Of a stretch of DNA of 64,000 bases, positions 39,001-51,986 are shown piece after piece. The position numbers and the translations under genes were made by a program. The notes under the pieces were generated by a model that did not search any database, was not told where the DNA came from, and was given only the letters and a program-made list of their open reading frames with translations. Source of the stretch: Cloeon dipterum (Eukaryota > Arthropoda > Insecta > Ephemeroptera > Baetidae); NCBI RefSeq assembly GCF_949628265.1, contig NC_088789.1, forward strand, positions 7,804,886-7,868,885, in the 5' to 3' direction. Within the stretch, counting starts at the first letter, position 1, and each line of letters starts with the position of its first letter.

Positions 39001-40607
39001 GCGGCGCTGACCAATAAGTATTTTGTGCTGTTTCCATTCCGTGCATCGTGCGTGCGTCCCGCGTGCGTGTTATTTTTATTCTGCCTACGCACTTGAACTT
39101 GACACATTGGAGTTAATTTCTCCCCATACTTGATTTGTTATGCTCCGCTTGTTGCTGCTTTACAGCTATCCGAGAAGAAAGGGCTCCGCCTTAATTAATA
39201 GTACAACTTCGATCACGAGAGTTTGTTTAAATATGCACTTTCTTTTTCCTCATAAATCCAAATTTAACAAACGCTTTCTTTCACAAATCATTACATTCAT
39301 TTTTCGACCTTTATCCAAGGCGTGTCAAACTACAATGTTCCACTTGCCCCGCGCAGCACAATGGCAATCAGCACAACGTTTTTTTCCTCTGCGTTTCTGA
39401 TTCCAGAAGAATGGCCCGCGGTCAACTCCAGCATTGTTGTACATCAATTTACCATTGTAGTACTTGGCGTGTGCTATTATGATCGCGATCATGTACTCGA
39501 GAATATCGAGCGCCGACCGCGGGCAATGTAGTCCACCCATCAAATTACGAGTTTGATGAGGCTCGCGTAAAACGCTTGAGAGACGATAGACGCGATCGTA
39601 AATGGCTATTTAAAAAGGCAACGCGCTCCATAACCGCGAAATAATAATTATTATATTTCACAAGATTGAGTGCGAGGAGAACTTGGATGCTCCAGTTTCC
39701 ACTTTTTGTTCGTGTTTGGAAAGCCAGTGGATTTTTTTTTAATTTTACTAAACAGTCGTGATCGTTTTTATGAATAGATTAAATAATCATAATCAGTTTT
39801 AGGGCGATGAAAATGTTGGATATTTTGTTTTTAATCGTTGTGAGACTATCAATTAAAGACGAATCATGCAAATTTAAGCCATTTTAACCATGCATAAGAT
39901 CACCTTTAACTTAAAAAAAGTCCACAAATATTTTAAAGACTAAAAAAGATTTTAAAATTGACTTAATTGCTCCTCAAAAACGTTTTAAAATGGATTATTA
40001 TTTTCCGATAAACATAGTCTTTCCTCAACATAAAACTAATTGTTAATATGAACAATATTTATATGTATTTTGCTGTGTTAAAATTATATATTTCATTCAA
40101 ATAACCAATATATTTAATTGTTAAAAAAAACATTTAAAGAGAGAAATATTTCAAAATTTTAATTAAAAAATAAGTTTGTTACGTTCAGTAATTAAGTAAT
40201 ATTATAATTAATTTTAATTTAATTTAAAATCCTACCTTCCCACTTGGACGCTTGTTCCTTCTTCCCGATCGTGCCCGCCTTCTTTTGCTCCTTGCAAGGC
40301 ATCCTGATCGCGGTTTTTTCTTGCTCCGTGGCTCTGGGATCCTTCTTTGGCTCGGAGTTGCCCCACAGGGTGCTCTTGTTGCGCTCCAGCGTCCTGGGCA
40401 AGGGTGGCACCGGCGGTGGGGGCGGCTGCACGCTTGGGGTGTCGCGAGAGGCGTCGAGCGCGGAGACCGCTTCGTCGCGCAGCTCCTTGTGCCTGAGCAG
40501 AACCACCGGAGGAGCGGGCATCGCGGCGCGGAGTGAGTCGGCGGACTTTCTGGCCCTGTGCCCTGACACACCGCCCACCTGACCGATCAGTACGAGCAGG
40601 AATGCAT
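36100..40607 (-). CDS. Unrecognised protein, two exons visible (partial)
   Basis: Exon 40236-40607 (or starting at the acceptor at 40578) ends in phase 1 at a good donor (gtagga). It joins in frame to exon 36100-36270 (acceptor ccaccacag, donor gtaggc), which ends in phase 1, so more exons lie to the left. The first exon opens with a hydrophobic run (AFLLVLIGQVGGVSG) that resembles a signal-peptide core. A Pro-rich stretch (QPPPPPVPPLPR) and Lys/Arg-rich sequence with many dibasic pairs follow. The second exon carries RKGRARR and a short segment with two Cys (NVCFECLATANPSLASADFS). No start codon was found upstream of the hydrophobic run; the first in-frame Met is MPAPPVV. It could be a secreted precursor or a proline-rich adaptor. 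The GC content is much higher than that of surrounding DNA. Confidence 0.4.
36271..40235. other. Probable intron of the unrecognised minus-strand gene
   Basis: AT-rich, with short unsupported open frames only. The GC-rich patch at 36271-36480 next to the exon is open in several frames, but the acceptor at 36270 places it in the intron. A 14-bp palindrome (ATGATCGCGATCAT) is at 39479-39492. Confidence 0.35.
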
Positions 40608-41703
40608 CTGATTAAAGTGTCCGCTCGGCCGCGGGTGACGCGCCTATAGCTCTCCGCTTTGGGGACACTCGCGCGTTGAGCGACGAAGAAGCGGCACCGA
40701 ACGATAATATTTATTTATATTTCATGTCCCGCGTCGGAGGTGCAAGGTCGCGCGGCGCACCTGCTAGAGCCGCATTTCTACCGGTAAAAAATATTTCCTC
40801 AGATCTCAGATACGATCGCAGCTAGGATAATTATGTGACTTTTTTAATTGATTTGATAGTGGTGCTTCCGAGGAAGGAATTTAAGTGCCGTTGTGCACCT
40901 GTTGAATTCACTTGCAGTAACAATATTTTAATAGGGATGTGGCGAGATATGGGGGTAGGATTCCTTGCTGATCCATGGAAACTCAATTTAAATTAGAATT
41001 AGAACCAAAAGGAGGACAGTTCCGTTCCTTTTTCAACTCGCAACAAAACAAACTCACGCATGTGAATAACTGATTAAAATATTCTGCTCAAAATGAAACC
41101 ACGAAACATTTATAAGCGCGAAGCAAAAAGTATGATTTTTCTTGGTTTTATCCAATTTAGACGGTAATTATATAGTTAAAGCAGAATTAGATGATTTGAA
41201 GAATAGTTCAAATGGCTTGAAATTGCGGGATTCAAGCTCATTTCATGGGCCCACAATTGGAATCTTAGAAATAAACAGCAGATCATCTAAATTTAAGTGC
41301 CCTAATAATGAGTGACCACCTGCAGAGGTTCCAAATTAAAAACAATGACAGAGAATAAAACGAAATTCCGTTTTCATGACATTAGCAGTTTTAATAACAG
41401 AAATTGACCACACATTCTAAAATAAACCTAGATGAATTTTAGAATATGGAACATATTGGGGACTCTTCGCTTGGTGTACAATAATTTAGGTGAGCATTTT
41501 CTTACAAGGCCTTTGATGGTTTCCAAGCAGGTTAGTTGAAAAAATGAGTAATTTTTCATCAAATAATCAAATTATTTACAAAAACAAAATAACCCTTAGT
41601 TGCTTTCATTGTAAAAGGGACAAACAAAAAATTATATTTGGACAGCCTTAATGGATGTTGGTTCTAACAGTCACGGTATAAAATATGCTCCCATGAAAGA
41701 TGA
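40608..41703. other. Intergenic: 5' flank of the unrecognised gene and 3' UTR of UBE3A
   Basis: About 1.1 kb. The left ~170 bp is CpG-rich and could be the minus-strand promoter or 5' exon. The rest is AT-rich, with nothing recognised. Confidence 0.4.
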
Positions 41704-44700
41704 CTATAACATTCCGAATCCTTTTGAGTAGTTAATCGCTTTCAACAACCTGTCCAGGAGCTTTTCACGGGACTCGTACTCAGGGAGCAGCAAAACATTG
41801 AAGCAGGTGTGAGCTGTGGGTAGCCTGGAACACAAAACTTTGGTTATTGAATCTTGCAATAAAGAGGCAGAATATTTATTACCTGTCTGAATCAGGTCCT
41901 TGTCTGGCGATGATGAACTTCAGCTTGCTCATGCCTCCCACGGGAACTCTGTCACTGCCAGTGGTGAATTGCAACAGCCGTCTTTTGCTTTCAATTGGCA
42001 GTTCATGCACAACTGACCAAAAGTTTCGTATGATGGGTGAGTCTGCACAGAAGCCGTCATACTCAGTTGCAGCTTCCAATGCATTGAAGTCGAAGTTCTA
42101 CAAATTTCAGTTTTTTAATTTTGAATTAAAATATGAAGGAAAAGAGAGCCAACCTTGCTTCCGCAGACTAGTTGTTCAACCTCCTCTGGTCTGAATAAAA
42201 TATGCAGAGGAGACTCATCTGTCACCATTCTGAAGCCTTTTCTGAACGCTCTGAACTGCTTGGCAATTGACTTGTTGAGGAGGAAGTCTGCATATAGATC
42301 CACAAATTCCTAAGACAAAGAAAGATTTAAAGGTTCTCAACCAGTTAGCAATGAGCCTTAAGTACCTGTCTATTATTCTTGTTGACTAAAATTTGATCCC
42401 CATCTTCCTTGAGATCGTGGTTGAAAGTATTTCCAAAAATATCCTGGTAACAAATCCTAAAGGTCTGCACGAACGTGTCTTCCATGTCGTCGCCTTCATA
42501 CTCCAACAGTTCTTTTAAGCCAGCGTAGAGCGTCTGAAAATCAAAAGTTAAATCGGAAAATAGTTGTTAGGGCTGGAAAACAAACCGGATTCCAATCTTT
42601 GAGGTCATGGAAACATCCCTTCTTGCCCATCAACTTGCTGTAAACCACCATGGGGAAGTGTACGTCAAGAATCACATTATTGTAGATGGCTAGCCCCAGC
42701 ACAATGCCAATCAGAGTGAACTGAGCGTCACTCTCAAAAGACGTGGGATTAAACCAAACAGTCTCTGTTTCTTTTTGATGTGTGAACATTCCTGTTGGCG
42801 AGATAATTAGAATTGGGACTGAAACAATCAATGAAGATTTTACCATAGTCTGGATTGAAAATTTCTTCAACTACAAGCTGGAAAAATTCTTTGGACACGC
42901 CGCCTTCGTCAATACCCTGCTCTCCTTCAAACTCAACAACCAACTGTTTCTTCAAATACGTAGGATTTGCCATTGCAACAACCTCGAGCTGAAATTGAAA
43001 GAAGCCCAACAGTAAATTCTGCGCTAGAATCTTAAATATTGAAAATATTTCACATTAGCATCACTTTAAAACACTACTTGCTATTTTTTGTAGCACTTTT
43101 AAATAAATTTTAATTATTTCAAGCAGGGTTGCATTTTATAACCATCAGTTTTTCACCACTGGTATTATTTACAAGCCGAATTTTAAAATTTGTTACAAAA
43201 TAAAAAAGAAAAATATTTAATTTTTCTTTCAAGAAAAAATCCACAGTTAGCAGCAATAAGCGACAAAATTCTGCCGCTTTTAATTGTTATGATTGCTGTT
43301 ACTGTCTTCAATTTAGCTAGAATTTTCTGTCTTCTCATAGGTCAAGTCAAGGTCATTAGCTAAAAATAATAAACTTAATGGTAAAATGAAATAAATTCGG
43401 TAATCTGCAATTTTGGAAAATAAATTAAGGGCTTTTCCAACCCTGATTTCAAGTCTTAAAATAATTTTTTCCTAAATATTTGTGAACTAAAAAGCAAAAA
43501 TAATAGCTCAAATTTTTTAAATTTTCTAAAAAAACACAAATGAAAAATTGATTAAATAATGGCTCACCTCCACTAAAGCGTCTTCTATGATCCTATCTCT
43601 TTTCACTCTCAGCCTCAAATAAGGGCTGGTTGGGTTGCCAACAACTGACTGGAGGATGCTGACTCGCCTCTCAGAGTACATCCGCACACGGTTGTCATAG
43701 TAGAGCCCAAGCGATCTGGTGAACGGTGTCAAAATAAAAGGATGACTCAAGAAGCTGAACCGGTTAAGAGAATCCCGATTCTTGAAGTGCGTATAGTCTT
43801 TGTCCATTTCAATGACGTCGCTTAGCGGCTCGTTGTAGAACTCAGCAAACGGAATCACCGGCTTCCTGCTGTCCAGGAAATTGATCTGCAGCTCTTCCGC
43901 CATAGGGTCTGGCGGGATGACGTCCGGCTCCCTGGAGTCTGAACTTGCGACGGGCTCTCCAAAGTGGTCGTCTTCAGGTTCTGCGGGGTCTTTCTCCTCC
44001 TCGGTCCTCAACTCTGGAGAGTCCAATACTCCGGCAATAATAGAGGCGTAAAAGATGATTTTGACCATCCTGGTGGCAGCCGTGACAGTTTCCTCGTCAT
44101 ACACAGTGTACTCCTGGCTGAACGGGCTGGTGATTACCTTCAGGGTGATGATCTGCTGCAGTGACTCAAGCAGACTCTTCAGTTTCTGGGTGCAGTGCTT
44201 GGCGAGGACGCGGACGAGTTTGGCTTGCACCGAGAGAGGCAAGTGCGACGCCGCCCGACAGATTCCAGGCAGCACGCGTTCCATGTACTCATAGGAGGAC
44301 AGACATGGCAGTTCTAGCATGATTAGAAAAATATTCACAAGGTTAGGCTCGTCTTTGAAGTTGCGAAACATTTTCAAATCGAGCTCGACCGTTCCAGTCA
44401 GGGTGATGAGGGCATTAATAAGGGCACTTTCAAAAACTTTGCCGTCGATGGCAAAGAGGGCCGAGTATGCGCGGCGCAGACTCTCCAGGTCCAGCGTGAT
44501 TTCATCTGGCCCGGTGCTTTGACTTTGGCTCGAGCTTTCGCCTTCCTTCTCTGCTTCTTCTTGACTGTCCTCATCCTTGTCCAAGTCCCCCTGCATCGTC
44601 CGAATGTCCTCCTTCTTTAGGTTTTGCAGATTGCTTGGAGCTTTGCTGAGTATTTCTTCTAATGGGGAGTTTGGCTTCTTCACAAAGCTAATGAGAAGGA

Positions 44701-45453
44701 TCTCCATGTTGGAAAAAACAGCGCCGATGGTATGAATAAGTTTTGAGTATGAGTTTTCTCTTTTGCAGCTCTCCAGAATTTCAGACAATTTTTCTTCGTT
44801 GAGACTTGGGTTTATATCCACTGCATTAGAGATTTATTTAGACCAAACTGAAACTATACAAAAAATGAACAAACCTTCGATTGCGGGAGTAGTTTTGGCA
44901 GATATGTCTTGTGTGCGTGCAATTTTTCGCTGTGGCTCACAGAGGCGCGCTTCTTGAGAAAACAGTTGGATAGCCATGGCTGCAGCCTCATTGGGTTTCA
45001 TATGTTTCAACTGGAAGAGAAAATGTGTTTGCTGTTGTTTTATAGAAATTATAACAACTTTAACGTACCTTCCCACTTGACACACAATTGGCGTTATCAC
45101 ACTCAGGATCACCACATCCATCAGTGACTTGATAGAAGTATCTTTCAATCAGTTTCTTCGCAGCAGCCCTCTTCATGCTTTCAGATTCAGGGGACAGCGG
45201 TTGATCCTGGTTTGCTGAGGGTTTGATCGTCAGTGGCTTCACAGATGCAGACGAAGATTTGGAACTGGAAATTATAAGCGACATCGTAATAGACTGTTTT
45301 CTCACAGGAATTCCCCGAAAGTGCGACTTAAAAATGTCTTGACCGCAACAACAACAACAACAAACCCCCTCGAAATATGTAATCGAAATAATGCACTCTG
45401 TACCTGGTGTCTTCGCCGTCGCCTCCACCACAGCCCCTGTTTGCTGGGTTCAT
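41704..45453 (-). CDS. Ube3a: E6AP-type HECT E3 ubiquitin ligase
   Basis: Ten exons join in perfect phase: 45404-45453, 45069-45264, 44875-45010, 43568-44820, 42844-42988, 42586-42791, 42366-42533, 42154-42309, 41883-42097 and 41704-41824. They total 2,646 bases, or 881 residues, close to the human protein. The N-terminal AZUL zinc-binding domain follows [14 protein letters not shown] ([12 protein letters not shown]). A central helical region ([22 protein letters not shown]) precedes a complete HECT domain. HECT landmarks are [64 protein letters not shown] and catalytic Cys in [12 protein letters not shown], ending KGFGML. It transfers ubiquitin from an E2 through this Cys to substrates in cytosol and nucleus. 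The start Met at 45453 is chosen because its 16 codons splice in phase to the AZUL exon. A CAA repeat lies in intron 1. Confidence 0.97.
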
Positions 45454-47114
45454 ATAGACCGAGAAGTTTCCACGCCGTAAAAAAATATTTCTTCTAGAAA
45501 TTAATTAACTTTCTTTGATCTAAATGGGGTCGCTCAAACATTGGCTAGCTGTGATTTGCACGAGTAAAAATGCGTGTTTAGCTTACTTAACTACGCTTGT
45601 CATCCCGACATCCCGTGTTTTTATTTTTTACTCATCTGGAGCAGGATGACCACTTTTGCAAAATATAAAAATAATAAAAGTGTTATCATGAAAGTGGCTG
45701 CTGAACTCAACTGAGGAGAAATATTTCCAGAAGAAACCTATTTTATAAACTAAATAATGAACGCAAGTTTTAATTTTTACCGCGATCCTCTAAAATTTAG
45801 AACAAAATCATTAAAATGACAAATAAAAATAATTTTAAAATTGCAATGAACTGGGTTGATAAGGTTGGCAGCAGTGGAGACCGAAAACAGCTGGGAAAAT
45901 TCGTATGATGCAGGAGCGAGAGAGAGATGGGGCCGTGAATCGAGGCTGGGCAATCAATAAAGGGGTTCTGCACTTGCGTCCCCGCTGGCTGGCGGAACCA
46001 AAGTTGGCACCGTGCGGAAAAGTCGATGTTCTGGCTGATGCTGCGCTGGTGCGTTTCATTCACAGGTTGCCATCAGCGCCCTCTTTTAGGTATATTTAAT
46101 AACTTTTCAGCGAGCTCCGTAGCTCGTGTAATGAGCCCTGGGACCAGGGGTTGCCTCTGAAAGCATCTTCACATTTCCATACAGGGTTTAATTTCTATTC
46201 ATGGCCTTCTTCTTTTGAGGTAATCATCAATTGGGAGCGCGAAAAGAGTTTGTCCCGCGCGTGTCTCACTTTTAATCCGCGCGCGCCGCAGAATTATATA
46301 TTTCAAGAGCCATTCATTTGCTTGTGGCGCCTATAAATATATTTTGCCGAGTGTGAGTGCGCGAGCCTGTGTGTGCATCGCGCCTTCACAAGTGGCACAC
46401 TCGTTCGTTGCTTTTTGTTCAAAAGTGGACACCGCGAAACCCCTTGAGCAGGTGAAAGGTCAAAGTTTAGGGGACGCGAGCCCCAAATTGGCCGGGCAAT
46501 CGAAGAATCTGTCATAACCGGCTCGGGCAGCGTCCTCGAGCATGAATCTCTGTTGTAATGGTGACCTTTTCACGTCCTCTGCATAGGCAGCCTAAAAAAT
46601 GAATCGTCGCTTCCCTCTGTTTCAGAGACCTTGTTTCACATTTGATTGGCTTCTATAAAGTAAGGAATTTAACTATGACTGGAAAAAGCGTGGCTGAACT
46701 CAAAAGTGTAGCACAGACTGCAGGTGCCAATTTGTGGAGGAGCATTTCAAGAATAAAATTTATTGTGAGTATATCGATCTGCGTGCGGGCAGGATCATCA
46801 TTTAAAACTTTGTTTCTGATTTCGTGCAGGACGAGAACCAGTCTGATTTTTGGACGAAAGTTTCTACTCGCGCCTCATCTTCCAAATGTTCGTTATTGAA
46901 TGTTGATTACCTCCCCTGATTACTATGGGCTTGTGCACCACCTGACCGCAATCGAACAAAGAGGTACGTAAACGTGCTTGACGAGAGGCATCTCGGCTCG
47001 ATTGTATTTTACAATAGAAGTAGTCTCACAGAATAAATTGGATCATTTGCATGCCGCGTCTTCTGATGGTTACACCTATTGATCCGGCGCTATTTTTACT
47101 CTGCCTCTTGCAGT
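45454..47114. other. Divergent 5' region of UBE3A and octopamine receptor
   Basis: The shared upstream region between head-to-head genes. The receptor's coding exon has an acceptor (cctcttgcag) one base before its ATG, so one or more untranslated exons of that gene must lie here or further away. No coding sequence was recognised. Confidence 0.5.
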
Positions 47115-48497
47115 ATGTCTAGTCACAAAGGGAAACTGGCCAGCTTCCTGCTGCTATTCCTAGTCACCATGACCTCGCCGCTGACTGCATTTGGGGACCA
47201 CAGCACAGCACGGGACGCCTCCTCCACCACCGGTTGGCCGCTCCAGAAGGGCAACTCGAGCAACCTGTCGCAGGAGTTTGACGCCCAGAATCAAACCGCC
47301 AACGTGGACGCCTACTCGGACCCGATCACCCTGGCCGTGTTGTGCTTCAAAAGTTTCGTCATGGGCACCATCATCTTCACGTCGATCGGCGGCAACCTGC
47401 TGGTCATCGTCAGCGTGATGCGGCACCGCAAGCTGCTGGTGATCACCAACTACTTTGTCGTGTCGCTCGCCTTTGCTGACATGCTAGTCGCCATTCTGGC
47501 CATGACCTTCAACTTCAGCGTGCAACTGACCGACACCTGGATGTTTGGGCCGATCATGTGTGACGTGTGGAACTCGTTCGACGTCTTCTTCTCCACCGTG
47601 TCCATCCTGCACCTGTGCTTCATCTCGGTGGATCGTTACTTTGCCATCGTGCTGCCGCTGCAGTACCCCATCTACATCACGGAGCGCACCGTCGGCGTGT
47701 TCCTCGGCATCACCTGGCTCTGCCCCATCTTCATCTCATTCGTGCCCATCTTCCTCGGCTGGTACACGACCGCCGAAAACCTCACTAACCGGCAGCTGCA
47801 CCCAAACGAATGCGACTTCATCGTCAACATGAGCTTCGCCATCTTCTCGTCGCTCGTTTCCTTCTGGATCCCCGGCTCCATCATGGTCTTTACATATCAC
47901 AGGATTTTCCTCGAGGCTAACCGGCAGGAGCGAATGCTGCACAACCGGCTCGGCAACGACTTCAACATGCATCACCTGCACAACATCGAGGACGTGTCTG
48001 CGTCGCCGAGCATCGCCGGCAGCGGCTCTTGCACGGCGCTCAACTTCCACGACGCGTCGCACGAGCACCACCACCAGCACCATCCGCACCACCCGCAGCA
48101 GCCGGTGCTGTCGCACAAGGAGCGCAAGATGAAGCGCGAGCACAAGGCGGCCAAGACGCTCGGCTTTATCATGGGCACGTTCATCATCTGCTGGCTGCCC
48201 TTCTTCCTTTGGTACGACATCACCAACCTGTGCGGTGACTTCTGTCCGCAGGTGCCCGACGTGGCCGTCGCAATCGTCTTCTGGATCGGATATCTCAACT
48301 CGGCCCTTAACCCGGTCATCTACGCGCACTTCAACAAGGAGTTCCGCGAGGCGTTCCGCGACACCCTCTGCTGGGCCTCGTGCAACCTTTTTCGCAGGCG
48401 CAACTCGGACCTGGACGCACTCGTCCAGATAAGCGCCAACTTCCGCAATAGCGAACCACCGCGTAGCAGGGTAGCCTCCTTCAACACTCGCAATTAG
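47115..48497 (+). CDS. Octb2R: Beta-type octopamine receptor (class A amine GPCR)
   Basis: One coding exon of 460 residues. Octopamine beta receptors are plasma-membrane receptors that usually couple to Gs and raise cAMP. Seen here: an N-terminal tail with N-glycosylation sites (NSS, NLS, NQT), seven hydrophobic spans, and an amine-binding Asp in span 3 (SFDVFFSTVSILHL). Also present are DRY (SVDRYFAIV), a serine cluster in span 5 (FAIFSSLVSFWIPG), CWLPFFLWYDITNLC in span 6 and NPVIY in span 7. The third intracellular loop is long and contains a His cluster (residues about 316-328). The start is the ATG at 47115, one base after a splice acceptor. Upstream in-frame codons lie in the intron. 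A membrane-like hydrophobic stretch near the N-terminus (LASFLLLFLVTMTSPLTAFG) could be a signal peptide. Assignment to beta2 rather than beta1 or beta3 is by general resemblance only. Confidence 0.9.
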   Translation: MSSHKGKLASFLLLFLVTMTSPLTAFGDHSTARDASSTTGWPLQKGNSSNLSQEFDAQNQTANVDAYSDPITLAVLCFKSFVMGTIIFTSIGGNLLVIVSVMRHRKLLVITNYFVVSLAFADMLVAILAMTFNFSVQLTDTWMFGPIMCDVWNSFDVFFSTVSILHLCFISVDRYFAIVLPLQYPIYITERTVGVFLGITWLCPIFISFVPIFLGWYTTAENLTNRQLHPNECDFIVNMSFAIFSSLVSFWIPGSIMVFTYHRIFLEANRQERMLHNRLGNDFNMHHLHNIEDVSASPSIAGSGSCTALNFHDASHEHHHQHHPHHPQQPVLSHKERKMKREHKAAKTLGFIMGTFIICWLPFFLWYDITNLCGDFCPQVPDVAVAIVFWIGYLNSALNPVIYAHFNKEFREAFRDTLCWASCNLFRRRNSDLDALVQISANFRNSEPPRSRVASFNTRN

Positions 48498-51400
48498 TTG
48501 GTTTTATTCGCTCTCTGTGATATTCTCATGGTTTTATTCATTGCAATAATTTTTGTGTGACACACAACTCATACGTACGTACACAACATAAATTATGTAA
48601 CATATATATTATATATTGTATGACAAGCGCATGGTTTTGATTTTATCGACTAAGCACGATTCGATATACACAAAAAGCACTGACAATACCACATTGATTT
48701 GATTTTTGATTATCTTGCATCCTCGTTCAGCTCAAAATAGATATATATTACGACGACGACTCTCAGCCAAGCGAACCTAAGACAAAACGCGACCCCGCTG
48801 ATTTTTTACCAAAGCGCCGATGCCCCCGAGATTATTTTTAACTCTCGCTCTCTTTTTTCGCGCTTTTCGCCCCCTTACCAGACGCAACGGACAATTAAGC
48901 AAGTGCACTCGGAGAAACTGGTCTGAGGGTGATGAACGAGTCACCTGTTGGGTTCTACGCTCTAACGACAAGCATATTTGATTAAAGCGTTTACAGTTTC
49001 GTTCGTGTTTCCACACAGAAAAAGGCACACACTTGTATCACTTTGGTTGTGGAGATACGTCGTATTTTACGACCGTGCATAAAAATTTTATTGATGTGAT
49101 ATTGTTTTGCGAGTCTTCACTGGTTTTATAGTCTTTAGTATGCCAAAGAATTTGCTTTACCTGATGATCGTTTTACATTTACATCAGCAGTACAAATTTT
49201 GTTGCGAATTGACCACTCGTTATTTGAAGAAAAAAGAAATATAATATGATTGGCTTTAATGAAGGATAATTGTTATTTATAACTGCCTAATTGTGATTGT
49301 CACGCACTATAACACTATACAAGAAATCAAAGTTAATTGTACCTCAAAATTTACAGAATATATACTTATATTCTATTAGAAGTTATCTGAGCTGTATTGT
49401 ATAGCAATTATTATTGTGACAGAAATAATATTATTATAACGTTGGAAGAAAAATTATTACGCGAGAATTATAACAAGTATTTGGAAAGTGCTGTGAATAT
49501 TTAAATGAATGATTCTTGTCATTGATTTGAGAGTCTCGAATACTCGATTTTAACATTTTACTCTCTCCAGTTAATGAACGGTTGTTTGATTTTTAGGAGC
49601 AAAGTATTCGTTTCTAGGACTTTCCTAGCATGATGTTTTTGTTGCACTTTGATTGTGAAAGTGACAACAGGAATTCTGCAGTTTTCCTGTTCAAAAATCA
49701 AACCGGGAAAGCCCTGGAAAAGCTGCCACACTGAAGCAATCAATATCATATCCAGTTACCAAACTCTACACACAATTTCCGTCTAGAAACTCTATTATTA
49801 AAGTACTGCAAAAAAACATGAAAGGCAAAAACAAGTAAAAAATAAGATACATGACCCCAGTCAGTACTGTCGTAGTTGCTCACTGTAGGAGAGTAAAAAA
49901 GGTATTTGTTGTAGCTACTTAGGAATACTATTATACAATAATGTTCCCTCTCTCTGCAGAGAAAAGTGCTCATTTTTTCTGCATGCATTGAATCAAAATT
50001 GCGAATAGGCGCAACTTTGTGTTATGTGTGTCCGAGATGTGAAAAAAGTATATAACAAAAGCTAACCACCCTCGTAGCAGGAGTAAATAATTATGTATGT
50101 GGCATGATAATTAAAAGTAATAATATTATATGCTCATTGTGTAACCCATTGACATGTGATGTGCAGGCAAATATTTATCTAGACAAATGTGTGTTAATTA
50201 CTGTTTAGCACTAGTGTCGTATGCTTCCTGTCAACACTTCTGATCTCTTGTAGAACATTTGACTGTGTGTTGAGTAGTACGTGTTGACTTGAGAATTTTT
50301 GTCCTGAGTAGTTCGTTTGGAGATGAGACCGCGATTATTCATATTATTGAGCCGCGAGCAGTTGCAACTCTCTATACATTAATGATAAGTTTTGTCGTGA
50401 AGTTATTAGGAACACGCACAAGATCCGAAAATTATTTTGATGTATCTGACGATATTCTTGTAGAGTCCGATTTAACAAAAAATGGAGAAAACCGGTATAA
50501 AGTCAAAATGGAAAGTATTACCTGATGAAGACTGCTGTATGATCATGTGTAATGTCACTAGATGTACAGGAATAAACTTCTAAACATACAAAAACAGCAA
50601 AAAATGTATTATTTCTGTCCTCGAACTAGATCATTCAAGAAATACATGGATTTAAGTTTGTTTATAGTAAGGTTAGGTTTGTTTTTCACACTTGAGTGGT
50701 TGTAGTTAATGGTTTTACTTAAAACAAGTTCGAATAATTATAAAGGTAAATAAATTAAATATGTAAAGCATCAGTTGTTTTAAAATTATTCAAAAAAGCT
50801 TCTTATTAAAGCATGGCAAAAAAATGAAACAAATTAAAGAGAAGTAAACACAAGTTGGGTGAGATGAATTCTTATTTTATTAGAGTGGCGACTGGCGTGC
50901 TATTAGGCTGAGGATGTTAACTTATTCGGTGTTCTTGGCCTGGTATTGGAGAAGAGGATACAACATCTTGGATAGCGATATAGTTATTTTTAAATGTTTT
51001 GCTTGAACACTTTTAGTCCAGTTAAATTTATTTATATCACAGATGTATAAACTAAAAATAGAATTAAAATTAATATGATGGGGTCTCCTTCGCGCCTAAT
51101 GAAAAAATATGCCACAAAAAAAGTTCAATCAAGAAACTTTGAGTTATTTGAGAAACTTGATAAATAAATTTTTAAACTACATAATTATCCATTCATTTCG
51201 ACTTTAAAAATTGTTTGTGATGCTGACTTAACAGAATAATATAGAAACAATCCGAAATTTCGAATCAGCAGAGCCTGGCAGGATCTCTCCCATCCCCCTC
51301 CATTTCCGACGTCGTGTTGGCAGCACTGCTAGCAAAAAGGCCGACTCCAGCAGTCCAGCTGCTTGCAGTGCTATCCTGCCTGCCTGAAAGTGCCACTCCG

Positions 51401-51986
51401 ACACTTTTGCTGATTTGATGTGTTAATTGCCTCGCGCCGTCTGCTTTTCAGGCAAATTATCCTCATGTCGCCTCACAGATAACTTGCTTTCTGTAAATTT
51501 TTGGGCTGAGCTACCGGGCTGCACGAAATTAGCGATCAAACAACTCGATTTGACACACGGCCAGCACACGACACACGCGTAACAACACAACACGTCAGAA
51601 CAAATTAACTGGTTTGTAACTATTTTAATTTTTCTTAGTTCTTTTTTCTTGGTTAGTGCATTTGCATTTGCTGCAACTAAACTTTCACTATCGTGGTATG
51701 AAGCACTATGCTCAACATCCATTGCTAATCAAGGTTAAAACCCTTTCGTTCCTTATCTCGCCGTTGTATGTGCATACTCTTTGTCAGAAAACGTGCATTG
51801 ATAACGATTTCTATTAAACTATAAAAATAGTAGCAACATGTAAGAGCTTTTAGCCGGAAATGCCATTTCAATAAGAGCAACAACGTCATTATCACGTCAC
51901 CATTTCAGGTCGCCGCGTTTTGGTGGAGCGTCGTATCATAAATGAAATTCTCTGGTGAACAAACAATACATTGAATCTGCACAGCC
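48498..51986. other. 3' flank of octopamine receptor and intergenic DNA
   Basis: About 3.5 kb, very AT-rich, with several AATAAA signals after the receptor stop. A GC-richer island is at about 51270-51420. No exon can be supported. The last ~100 bp is the TMEM165 promoter and 5' UTR. Confidence 0.5.

Noticed and set aside
39479..39492. Perfect 14-bp palindrome ATGATCGCGATCAT
   Set aside because: Short and isolated; no neighbouring structure gives it a role.
51272..51385. GC-rich patch with repeated AGCACTGC and GGCAGGAT words in inverted orientation
   Set aside because: The matching words have different spacings in the two halves, so no continuous hairpin forms.
51423..51722. 99-codon minus-strand open frame
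   Set aside because: No homology, no splice context and low-complexity composition in AT-rich intergenic DNA.
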